A DNA stretch of 7,145 nucleotides from Methanosarcinales archaeon. Its GTDB lineage: Archaea > Halobacteriota > Methanosarcinia > Methanosarcinales > Methanogasteraceae. How positions within the stretch are numbered: position 1 is the first letter of the stretch; each line of letters starts with the position of its first letter. Below the pieces are notes generated by a model, which worked only from the letters and a program-made list of their open reading frames with translations, was not told where the DNA came from and searched no databases. A program made the position numbers and the translations under genes. Location of the stretch: positions 1-7,145 of the forward strand of contig DAOUXE010000051.1 in NCBI GenBank assembly GCA_030666765.1, given 5' to 3'. Shown here piece after piece: positions 1 to 5,443 of this stretch.

Positions 1-1
1 C

Positions 2-796
2 CTGCGCAGCAAGACTGCAAAAATCGGGCAGATCGCGCGGGCGGCATCGGTATTCCGTGCGGATCGAATCATCATATACCATGATCCCGACCTCGACGAG
101 ACAGAACTGATCGAGAGAATCCTTAATTATGCTGAAACCCCGCAGTACCTGCGAAAACGCCTGATCCCACTGGCGGACGATCTGCGGTATGCTGGCACGA
201 TCCCACCGCTACGGACACCGCACCACCCCCTTGATGCAGACAAGATCGAGATCGGGGATACCCGTGTTGGGGTGGTGGTCAGGGTGCATGAAAACGGTTC
301 ATGGGTGGATATCGGGTCGAAGCGATTCGCATTTCTGAATGTTTCCATGCAGAAGGGTGAGCGTGTGAATGTGCAGATCACATCGAATAAGCCGCTTAAG
401 GCGATTCCTGTCGGTGACGACGAGATCACCGGGTACTGGGGATATTCTGTTGCGAGAGCCGGTAATCTGAGCAGAGCACTGACCTTGACCCTAGCATTAA
501 CCCAAGCCCCGGGACTTAGAATTGCGACCAGCAAGTATGGCGAATCTATCGATGCCGACCTGCTTAGGAAGATAGGGGTAGAATCCGGATCAGAGGATGT
601 GCTGGTGGTCTTTGGCGCGCCGCACAAAGGAATCTCTGAGATCCTGGATGAAGAGAGGAGAGGGGAGAGAAAGAATAGTTCTATTGTGGAATTTGACTAT
701 ACGCTAAATGTCCTGCCAGATCAGGGTACCGCGACGGTCCGGCTCGAGGAAGCGGTCGTTGCCACGCTTGCGATACTGAACCTGGCGTTTCACTGA
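2..796 (+). CDS. SPOUT-class RNA methyltransferase with inserted OB-fold (COG2106/DUF171 type), 5' partial
   Basis: The reading frame is open from the left edge to TGA at 794-796 and gives 264 visible residues; the true start lies outside the window. Residues about 82-130 look like the small OB-fold insert of this family, with the stretch VGVVVRVHENGSWVDIG. The C-terminal half has the SPOUT knot signature: DVLVVFGAPHKGI near 199-211, then VLPDQGTATVRLEEAVVA near 237-254. Known family members (structure example MTH1 of Methanothermobacter) are knotted, SAM-dependent enzymes proposed to methylate RNA, and relatives are annotated as rRNA uridine-N3 methyltransferases. The exact substrate here is inference. 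In many archaea this gene precedes ribosomal protein uL3; here no same-strand gene follows, and the next gene is convergent. No Met, GTG or TTG near the left edge looks like a better start. Confidence 0.87.
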   Translation: MRSKTAKIGQIARAASVFRADRIIIYHDPDLDETELIERILNYAETPQYLRKRLIPLADDLRYAGTIPPLRTPHHPLDADKIEIGDTRVGVVVRVHENGSWVDIGSKRFAFLNVSMQKGERVNVQITSNKPLKAIPVGDDEITGYWGYSVARAGNLSRALTLTLALTQAPGLRIATSKYGESIDADLLRKIGVESGSEDVLVVFGAPHKGISEILDEERRGERKNSSIVEFDYTLNVLPDQGTATVRLEEAVVATLAILNLAFH

Positions 797-882
797 CATG
801 ATGTTTCAGGCGCTCTCTGTAACTTGCAAATGCGCGTACTTTTCCACTATTCCGGAGGATCCGGTTGTGATAAGTACGATTG

Positions 883-959
883 AACCACATAGGGCACATA
901 GGGTCACAGAGAGTTTTTGTTTTCATCTTTATTAGCCCCCTCTGTATCACTCTGTGGTT
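883..959. repeat. Imperfect palindrome made of 9-bp CACATAGGG/CACAGAG units
   Basis: The left arm (885-913) has three near-tandem 9-mers: CACATAGGG at 886-894, the same at 895-903, and CACAGAGAG at 905-913. The right arm (about 938-958) carries CTCTGTATCACTCTGTGGT, whose reverse complement again starts ACCACAGAG and pairs with the left arm with a few mismatches and one gap. The spacer is T-rich on the plus strand. It sits between two convergent genes, so a role as a hairpin or bidirectional terminator is possible. The ACCACAGAG-type unit resembles short palindromic repeats scattered in many archaeal and bacterial genomes; that likeness is from memory and was not searched. Confidence 0.6.
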
Positions 960-985
960 TTCCGATAACCCTATTTCGAGATATC

Positions 986-990
986 AAAAA
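986..990 (-). terminator. Candidate U-tract terminator of the eight-gene cluster
   Basis: A TTTTT run on the minus strand lies about 80 nt after the stop of the last cluster gene (TAA at 1074-1072). Archaeal intrinsic termination mainly needs a U-rich tract. The palindrome at 883-959 lies just beyond it. This is weak, position-based evidence only. Confidence 0.25.
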
Positions 991-1071
991 GTCTCCGGGG
1001 TTTTGGTAACCGCAACGCGAGATGCCAAAGACTCATATTTCACTGACCTGACCAGGGACCACAAATCAAGA

Positions 1072-1266
1072 TTATTCATCCAGTTTCATCAGAAGCGCAG
1101 TGCGCACCGAGACCGCATCAGCAAGATCAGTGGTTGTGTGCCAGATCTTGAGTTTCTTTATGTCCAGTCTGCTACCACATCGCTGGCACACGGTCGATTT
1201 TATACCAGCCTCTATAATCTGCACATGGCTTTTGCATTTCGGGCATACTATCACGGCATATTTCAA
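1072..1266 (-). CDS. Small archaeal zinc-ribbon protein (resembles haloarchaeal DUF5817 proteins)
   Basis: This 64-residue protein has one four-cysteine zinc ribbon: CPKC at residues 8-11 and CQRC at 27-30. The tail has the pattern KLKIWHTTTDLADAVSVRTALL, which recalls small haloarchaeal zinc-ribbon proteins (DUF5817) in which a ribbon is followed by a short helical segment rich in Asp, Ala and Arg. The start is TTG at 1266-1264. The codon just before it in frame is TGA, so no longer form is possible, and a GGAG ribosome-binding site (1278-1275) sits 8 nt upstream. The start overlaps the stop of the KaiC-like gene as TTGA (1266-1263), which suggests translational coupling. The function is unknown; nucleic-acid or protein binding is the usual guess for such ribbons. 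Confidence 0.75.
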   Translation of the reverse strand: MKYAVIVCPKCKSHVQIIEAGIKSTVCQRCGSRLDIKKLKIWHTTTDLADAVSVRTALLMKLDE

Positions 1267-2612
1267 TCAGACCACTCCATGACATCTATTCCATGATTAG
1301 TTATTGCATACTCCTTTATCCTGCGGTCGTGATCGGTTCCACGCATCTTTAGGATTAGCAAGAGTTTTCGCAAGACCGACTCCTTCTTGATGTACCTAAG
1401 CGATACGATACCATCCACCAAAAAAGAGATGCCAGCATCCGGTATCCCGAATGAAAAGACGTTCTCGATCTCGCTTGTGAAAAGTGAGGTGACATGTCTG
1501 TACTTTAAGTACCTGGTCAGCGAGTATATATAGTCCATGGCATTTACAGATCCGCAAAACACAGTCTTCATGTTTGTGATCCCATCGAAGACCACCGATC
1601 CGGAACCGATCGACTCGACTGCGTCCTTGATCTGCCAGAGATGCTCATCGGAAGAGACCTGTTCAGATGGATAAACGAACCTGAGCATGTCATTTTCGAT
1701 GTGCTCCTGCATATCCCAGCCAAGCCGCATCGCTTCAGCCATCAGTTGGTCCGGAGATTCATTAAATGAGACTATAACAGCTGGTTTATTATTTTCAAGG
1801 CTTTTGTTGGCAAACTGCAATCCAAAAATAGTTTTCCCTGTACCCGCACCGCCAGCAATCATCATTGAGTATGTTTCAGGGATTCCCCCCTCCAGCATCC
1901 GGTCCAGTTCCAGGATGCCGGTCGGGACGCGTACCGAGAGATCCGGGTGCGCTGCACCACCCTTCAGATGTGGGAACACCTGCACCCTACCTGCGGAGAT
2001 GTTAAAGGAGAATATATTTGATAATACTTGATTACCCGCGATGTTCGGGGTTTTGAATATCCTGAGATTGCGTAAAACATGTTTTTCGCTCTCTTCATAA
2101 GAGAGATACAGAACCCCATCCATAAAATGGCTGACAACCGCTGTGTGAATCTCGGATGCGGCCAATTCGCCGGTGACTAATGTGATCGCACCCCATTCGT
2201 GCGCCATCGAATCGAGCGTGCCTATGAACCGATGTCGCTCCTGTTCCGGAAATGCAGATCCGATGGGTGTTATTGGGTCTATTGCAACCCTGTTAGCACC
2301 TGAAGATGCGACGGCATTCCCGATATCGATCAACGCAGACAATGGATCGCGTTCTGCAGATATCCTGTCGATCGGATGTAGCGCGATCGATTCATGCATG
2401 AATGGAAAAGCATCTGCAAAATCCCCTCCCCGCTCTTGTCTGGTGGTGATCGGAATGTAGAGTGTTGATTCGTCTTCTGCCATGCTCGATAGCGAATCAA
2501 GCACGAACATCGTCTTGCCGACACCAGCGGTACCTGCTATGAGGATGGTCGATGGTTTTGGAAATCCTCCGAGAATCTTATCAAGCCCGGAGATACCGGT
2601 AGATCTGAGCAT
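1263..2612 (-). CDS. KaiC-like tandem RecA-fold ATPase (two KaiC domains)
   Basis: Two KaiC/RecA domains lie in tandem (449 residues from the chosen start). Domain 1 has Walker A GTAGVGKT at 27-34 and a Walker B strand NRVAIDP with Asp112. Domain 2 has GGAGTGKT at 254-261, Walker B SVVFDG with Asp343, and the typical KaiC end KMRG...HDRRIKEYAI at 422-437. In cyanobacterial KaiC each domain has a catalytic Glu pair. Here domain 2 reads SFNES, keeping only the second Glu (285), and the matching part of domain 1 (TTRQERGG, 56-63) has no such pair. Archaeal KaiC-like proteins act in varied ATP-dependent signalling, and no kaiA or kaiB is seen here. I chose ATG at 2612-2610, 8 nt past the lipoprotein stop, because family homology starts at once (LRSTGISGLDKILGG). 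A TTG at 2657 would add 15 residues. The 3' end overlaps the zinc-ribbon start. Confidence 0.88.
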   Translation of the reverse strand: MLRSTGISGLDKILGGFPKPSTILIAGTAGVGKTMFVLDSLSSMAEDESTLYIPITTRQERGGDFADAFPFMHESIALHPIDRISAERDPLSALIDIGNAVASSGANRVAIDPITPIGSAFPEQERHRFIGTLDSMAHEWGAITLVTGELAASEIHTAVVSHFMDGVLYLSYEESEKHVLRNLRIFKTPNIAGNQVLSNIFSFNISAGRVQVFPHLKGGAAHPDLSVRVPTGILELDRMLEGGIPETYSMMIAGGAGTGKTIFGLQFANKSLENNKPAVIVSFNESPDQLMAEAMRLGWDMQEHIENDMLRFVYPSEQVSSDEHLWQIKDAVESIGSGSVVFDGITNMKTVFCGSVNAMDYIYSLTRYLKYRHVTSLFTSEIENVFSFGIPDAGISFLVDGIVSLRYIKKESVLRKLLLILKMRGTDHDRRIKEYAITNHGIDVMEWSD

Positions 2613-2620
2613 TATCGATA

Positions 2621-3172
2621 TTAGGGGCTTTTTTCGTATATTGATTGCTTGTGGCAAGCACTTATGCAGGTACTCTGCCCATACTTGTTTTCAGACATCG
2701 TGTATGTCTTTGCGTTCACAATCTCCCCGGTCTGTGGATCTACCAGTGCGGTTGCAATATATAGATTCTTGCCACTACTGCCACAATTGCAACTCCGCTC
2801 GATCAGATCGACCTTCCAGAGGAATGGTGACTTACTGACGTTTGCAGACCGATTGACGTCCCACAAGGACGACCCATTAGCATCCGTAGATGGTTTGATG
2901 ATAGTGTATATGGAGTTCTGAACGAGCACTGCCTGCACACTCCTCCGGTTCGGCGTAGTGAACTTCCGGCTTATGAATTCTTTGATCGTATCGTTGTTTG
3001 CGGTGATGTTAATCGCTTCACCGACATCGATTAGGGGCATCGTTCCAAGCGTCCCCCTGACCGCTGACAACTGCCCCCCCTCCATAGGATCGGTAGAGGC
3101 GATGCACCCGAGCGAGCTTACAACCACCACCATCAGAAGAGACAGGGCAACAATCGGACGATACTTCACCAC
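2621..3172 (-). CDS. Predicted lipoprotein or exported protein with PepSY-like segment and CX3CH motif
   Basis: This 183-residue protein starts MVKYRP followed by a hydrophobic stretch (about 7-20) and LGC at 21-23, so it has a secretion signal and probably a lipidated Cys23. The lipobox SSLGC is not ideal, because Ser rather than Leu is at -3. After a polar region, residues about 118-155 read like a PepSY-type strand pair (FLWKVDLIE, then YIATALVDPQTGEIVNA). Four more cysteines occur: CNC at 128-130 and CISACH at 169-174, a CX3CH arrangement that could bind metal or, less likely, haem. The start is GTG at 3172-3170, directly next to the eS31 stop, with a second GTG following; an AGGG-type ribosome-binding site lies inside the end of eS31. 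The product should face outside the membrane, unlike its cytoplasmic neighbours. No specific function is recognised. Confidence 0.72.
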   Translation of the reverse strand: MVKYRPIVALSLLMVVVVSSLGCIASTDPMEGGQLSAVRGTLGTMPLIDVGEAINITANNDTIKEFISRKFTTPNRRSVQAVLVQNSIYTIIKPSTDANGSSLWDVNRSANVSKSPFLWKVDLIERSCNCGSSGKNLYIATALVDPQTGEIVNAKTYTMSENKYGQSTCISACHKQSIYEKSP

Positions 3173-3331
3173 TTATCCCTTCTTCTGTTTGTATTTGGTG
3201 TATCCACATCTTCCGCATGTCATGCGGTCTGCATGTTCGGCCAAAAAGACGCCGCTGCCACATTTCGGACAGAACTGTCTCGAACGTGTGATCTTATTTT
3301 CTTTTATGGTATAGTATTCGTTTACGCGCAT
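3173..3331 (-). CDS. rps27ae: Small ribosomal subunit protein eS31 (S27ae)
   Basis: This short frame gives 52 residues from ATG at 3331-3329 to TAA at 3175-3173. It starts MRVNEYYTIKENKI and has the family's four-cysteine zinc ribbon: CPKC at 21-24 and CGRC at 39-42, then GYTKYKQKKG. Length and motifs are typical of archaeal eS31, a component of the 30S head. It starts 2 nt after the eS24 stop, the usual archaeal order. Its stop directly abuts the GTG start of the next gene. Confidence 0.95.
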   Translation of the reverse strand: MRVNEYYTIKENKITRSRQFCPKCGSGVFLAEHADRMTCGRCGYTKYKQKKG

Positions 3332-3333
3332 GA

Positions 3334-3630
3334 TCAACTCTCGCCCCCATCACTCTTCTTTGCTGGCGCATTGCGCGCAATCATATAATCGGGTTCGATT
3401 CGGAGCAGATTCTGCTCATTGTCGTACAAACGGGCGTATCCTAAGATATCCTGCGTGCCGTACTGTGAGTTCATCCGATCGAGTATCAGCAGTTCGGGAA
3501 CAGTGTCGAGAAGTGCCACAAGCGTGTTCTTCGCACTCTTTCTTGACATGCCGATTTTGTCGGTCTTGAATACAATATCCCGTCTGTTCAGAAGTACATT
3601 CTCTTCATCCTTTACGATCTCAATAGCCAT
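3334..3630 (-). CDS. rps24e: Small ribosomal subunit protein eS24
   Basis: This 98-residue protein begins MAIEIVKDEENVLLNRRDI and continues with the family's KNTLVALLDT and ILGYARLYD segments. The length is standard for archaeal eS24, a 30S subunit protein. The ATG at 3630-3628 shares one base with the stop of the preceding kinase gene (TAATG), so translation is probably coupled. It is followed 2 nt later by eS31. The C-terminal end, NAPAKKSDGGES, is the usual flexible polar tail. Confidence 0.95.
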   Translation of the reverse strand: MAIEIVKDEENVLLNRRDIVFKTDKIGMSRKSAKNTLVALLDTVPELLILDRMNSQYGTQDILGYARLYDNEQNLLRIEPDYMIARNAPAKKSDGGES

Positions 3631-4190
3631 TAAAGCATCCTCCGTAGCAATTTGCCATCGTTAGCATCTTCCATCTGTTTCAAGAGTTCTCGTATCTCCT
3701 TTTTTTTTTCACTGGTCACCTTGATAAGCACACATCCACTCGATGGCTGTCCATATATAACTATCGAGGAGAGTGGTGCAAGAACTACCGCAGGCATGAC
3801 TGCGAGATCCTCCTCGCCCTGCACAAATATACGAATGGGGCGTTCACATTTCATCGAATCTATTATAGCAGTCACAAGGTCGGGTGTGATTGTGCCGGCA
3901 GGGTTCTTTACAGTGACCTCATAATATAGTGGATGCCGGATGCGATTTTTGACTTCATCGGACACCTCCGTCCTGCATGTAAGGTGATCGACGATGCAGA
4001 TGTCGGGTAGGATGCCTGATTCGATCAGGTTACAGGTCGTGACATCACCAACAGAGATGATCTTTGCAGGACTCCCCCAATCCGGCGCGCTCTTCAGCAG
4101 GTCCATGGTCTTTCGTCCGGATCCGGAATACAGCGTCCCATGCGGGACTTTCAGTCTCGATTTCAGGCGATCCGAAAGAAGAAGAGGCAC
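3630..4190 (-). CDS. GTP-dependent dephospho-CoA kinase (DUF359 family)
   Basis: This 186-residue protein matches the archaeal DUF359 family, shown for the Thermococcus member to phosphorylate dephospho-CoA using GTP, the last step of CoA synthesis. Family-like blocks visible are ISVGDVTTCNL at 45-55, PDICIVDH at 62-69 with Asp63 and Asp68, the NPAGTIT block at 96-102, GEEDL at 125-129 and YGQPSSG at 146-152. The start is GTG at 4190-4188, one base after the spt4 stop, with a GGTG ribosome-binding sequence inside the end of spt4. The stop overlaps the eS24 start by one base. The gene commonly sits between spt4 and eS24 in archaea. All family blocks look intact, so I expect an active cytoplasmic enzyme. 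Confidence 0.92.
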   Translation of the reverse strand: MPLLLSDRLKSRLKVPHGTLYSGSGRKTMDLLKSAPDWGSPAKIISVGDVTTCNLIESGILPDICIVDHLTCRTEVSDEVKNRIRHPLYYEVTVKNPAGTITPDLVTAIIDSMKCERPIRIFVQGEEDLAVMPAVVLAPLSSIVIYGQPSSGCVLIKVTSEKKKEIRELLKQMEDANDGKLLRRML

Positions 4191-4191
4191 T

Positions 4192-4377
4192 TTATCGCAC
4201 CTTCAGCGCATACGCTCCGGCAGTCATTATATTCAGTTTCGCAGCGATACTCGAGAGTTCCGGCTCTATGATTATGACGTATCCGCTCCAGTCCTTGCTG
4301 AGCGAGCTTGATCCGCATACCGGACAGTTCTGCCCGCTCACGATCCTGTGACAGTCCCTACATGCTTGTTCACTCAT
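4192..4377 (-). CDS. spt4: Transcription elongation factor Spt4 (RNA polymerase subunit E'')
   Basis: This 61-residue protein has a four-cysteine zinc site (CRDC at 6-9, CPVC at 18-21) followed by SLSKDWSGYVIII, the hallmark of archaeal Spt4. Spt4 pairs with the Spt5 NGN domain and binds the RNA polymerase clamp to aid elongation; spt5 is not in this window. The ATG start (4377-4375) overlaps the rpo7 stop as ATGA, so the two are probably translated together. Confidence 0.95.
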   Translation of the reverse strand: MSEQACRDCHRIVSGQNCPVCGSSSLSKDWSGYVIIIEPELSSIAAKLNIMTAGAYALKVR

Positions 4378-4976
4378 TCTTTCCCGCCCTTGCTACTCTC
4401 TTCTTTCGTAGTTTTTTCTTTGTTACCCTCTTCCTTTGCAATCTCTTCGAGCCATTCCAGTTTACCAAGTGTTGGCTGGCGCATCGTAAGCCCTATCCTG
4501 CTCTCGTGCGGGTCCCGTTCGTTCAAACTGACCGCAACGATGCGCGCACGTAGTTTATCACCCTCTGTGATCGCCCGCCCACTCTCCTTGAAGACGAGAC
4601 GACTGTTCTTCCCGTCATAAGATACGAAATCATCGGTCAGTTGGCTCACATGGATCAGTCCATCGAGCGGTCCGACACCGACGAACGCGCCAAATTCGAC
4701 GACCTCGACGACAACTCCTTCCGTTACCTCCTGCATTACGGGTTTGTACATGAGCGCGTCGAATGTCGCCTCATAGTACACACCTCCATCGCCACAGAGG
4801 ATGTGCCCGTCGCCGACATCTACTACATCGAGGATAGCAACCAGTGCGCCGAGTTTCTTGTCGATTTGCCCTTCCAGTTTATCGCGAAGCGCCTGTCCTA
4901 CAGCTGCCATAATCGGCATCCCAAGCTGCTCAGGGTCGATGCGAACGGTGTCAACCAGTCTTGTTTTCAGATACAT
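4374..4976 (-). CDS. rpo7: DNA-directed RNA polymerase subunit Rpo7 (RpoE')
   Basis: This 200-residue protein is the archaeal Rpb7 homologue, which forms the polymerase stalk with Rpo4 and helps open complex formation and RNA binding. Residues 1-80 are the N-terminal domain (MYLKTRLVDTVRIDPEQLG at the start). Residues about 82-165 are an S1 RNA-binding domain with EGVVVEVVEFGAFVGVGPLDG and GLIHVSQL. The C-terminal tail from about 179 is rich in Lys and Glu and likely disordered. The ATG at 4976-4974 has an AGAGG ribosome-binding site at 4987-4983. This is the first gene of the eight-gene cluster. The rpo4 gene is not here, as is usual. Confidence 0.95.
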   Translation of the reverse strand: MYLKTRLVDTVRIDPEQLGMPIMAAVGQALRDKLEGQIDKKLGALVAILDVVDVGDGHILCGDGGVYYEATFDALMYKPVMQEVTEGVVVEVVEFGAFVGVGPLDGLIHVSQLTDDFVSYDGKNSRLVFKESGRAITEGDKLRARIVAVSLNERDPHESRIGLTMRQPTLGKLEWLEEIAKEEGNKEKTTKEESSKGGKE

Positions 4977-4982
4977 GCTACG

Positions 4983-4987
4983 CCTCT
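4983..4987 (-). promoter_or_regulatory. Ribosome-binding site of rpo7
   Basis: AGAGG on the minus strand, 6 nt before the rpo7 ATG. It implies a leadered transcript and supports the chosen start. Confidence 0.6.
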
Positions 4988-5026
4988 TTATTTTATAGAA
5001 AAACCGAGTACAGTTACGTGGCTGTG

Positions 5027-5035
5027 ATATTAATT
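5027..5035 (-). promoter_or_regulatory. Candidate TATA box for the rpo7-led cluster
   Basis: The minus-strand sequence AATTAATAT lies about 50 nt before the rpo7 start. Transcription would begin near 5005 and leave a leader of about 29 nt that includes the AGAGG site. A second TATA-like run, CTATAAAAT at 4998-4990, matches better by sequence, but it would place the transcript start at or inside the coding region. Confidence 0.35.
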
Positions 5036-5257
5036 CTTTTGCATCGGGGCGGCTTTGGGATGAAATTCATGCACGCATACTCCAGTGTGGCACTTACAGC
5101 ACCTATGACCTCCGGATACTCCACTCTTCTGATATTGTGCCACACAAGCTCAGAGCCGCCTTGGTCTCTTTCCGCGATTCAAGCCGTCTCCTCGAGTGCC
5201 TGCGCCAAACCTACACTTCACCAGCGAATCCGCTATATTCCCGTGCCTCTGGTATTT

Positions 5258-5347
5258 CTATTCATGTGTATTGTTAAGGTAATACCCTTTTTTCACGAGA
5301 ATGTTGAGTTCCTCATCCATATTTACTGGAAAATCTACTGCACCCAT
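5258..5347 (-). pseudogene. Probable remnant of a ribbon-helix-helix (CopG-like) regulator
   Basis: A 29-codon frame starts at ATG 5347-5345 and ends at TAG 5260-5258. Its product, MGAVDFPVNMDEELNILVKK then GYYLNNTHE, has the strand, helix and turn pattern of the first half of small archaeal ribbon-helix-helix proteins (a beta strand, then DEEL...LVKKGYY). The expected second helix is missing at the stop, and I could not find it convincingly in other frames. A TATA-like TATTATAT at 5378-5371 lies about 25 nt upstream, so the ATG would be at or next to the transcript start, as in leaderless archaeal genes. It could also be a genuine small peptide gene. The family call is by pattern only. Confidence 0.4.
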
Positions 5348-5370
5348 TGGGATCACACAATTACAATCGG

Positions 5371-5378
5371 ATATAATA
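5371..5378 (-). promoter_or_regulatory. Candidate TATA box for the small frame at 5347
   Basis: TATTATAT on the minus strand, preceded by an A/T-rich stretch (AATATTTAAGG, 5389-5379). The distance to ATG 5347 is about 25 nt, the spacing expected between a TATA box and the start of a leaderless transcript. Confidence 0.35.
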
Positions 5379-5443
5379 CCTTAAATATTTTTCCTGATGG
5401 CTGCGACCGCGCTCTCTGACGAGATCACAGATCAACGGGGTTC

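Larger units (their letters stand above)
4977..5443. other. 467-bp region without an intact normal-sized gene
   Basis: The region lies between the rpo7 start and the methyltransferase stop. It holds the rpo7 promoter region and a short frame resembling half a ribbon-helix-helix regulator (5258-5347). It also holds a 39-codon Cys/His-rich open stretch (5030-5149), and further minus-strand stretches broken by TAG and TGA codons. The plus strand is open for 152 codons across it, but that frame runs into the antisense of rpo7 and has no recognisable protein features. I read the region as decayed coding DNA plus promoter sequence. Confidence 0.5.

Noticed and set aside
127..627. 166-codon minus-strand frame
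   Set aside because: It is the antisense shadow of the SPOUT methyltransferase, whose motifs are clear on the plus strand.
880..1296. 138-codon plus-strand frame across the palindrome
   Set aside because: It is made of repeat sequence and the antisense of the zinc-ribbon gene, with no recognisable product.
2613..2657. TTG start for the KaiC-like gene at 2657
   Set aside because: It adds 15 residues lying mostly within the lipoprotein gene, before family homology begins, and lacks a ribosome-binding site; ATG 2612 fits better, though it also lacks a strong site.
4961..5419. 152-codon plus-strand open frame reaching into the antisense of rpo7
   Set aside because: It overlaps the start of a certain gene on the other strand, has Ser/Cys-rich composition typical of antisense frames and shows no protein features or clear promoter.
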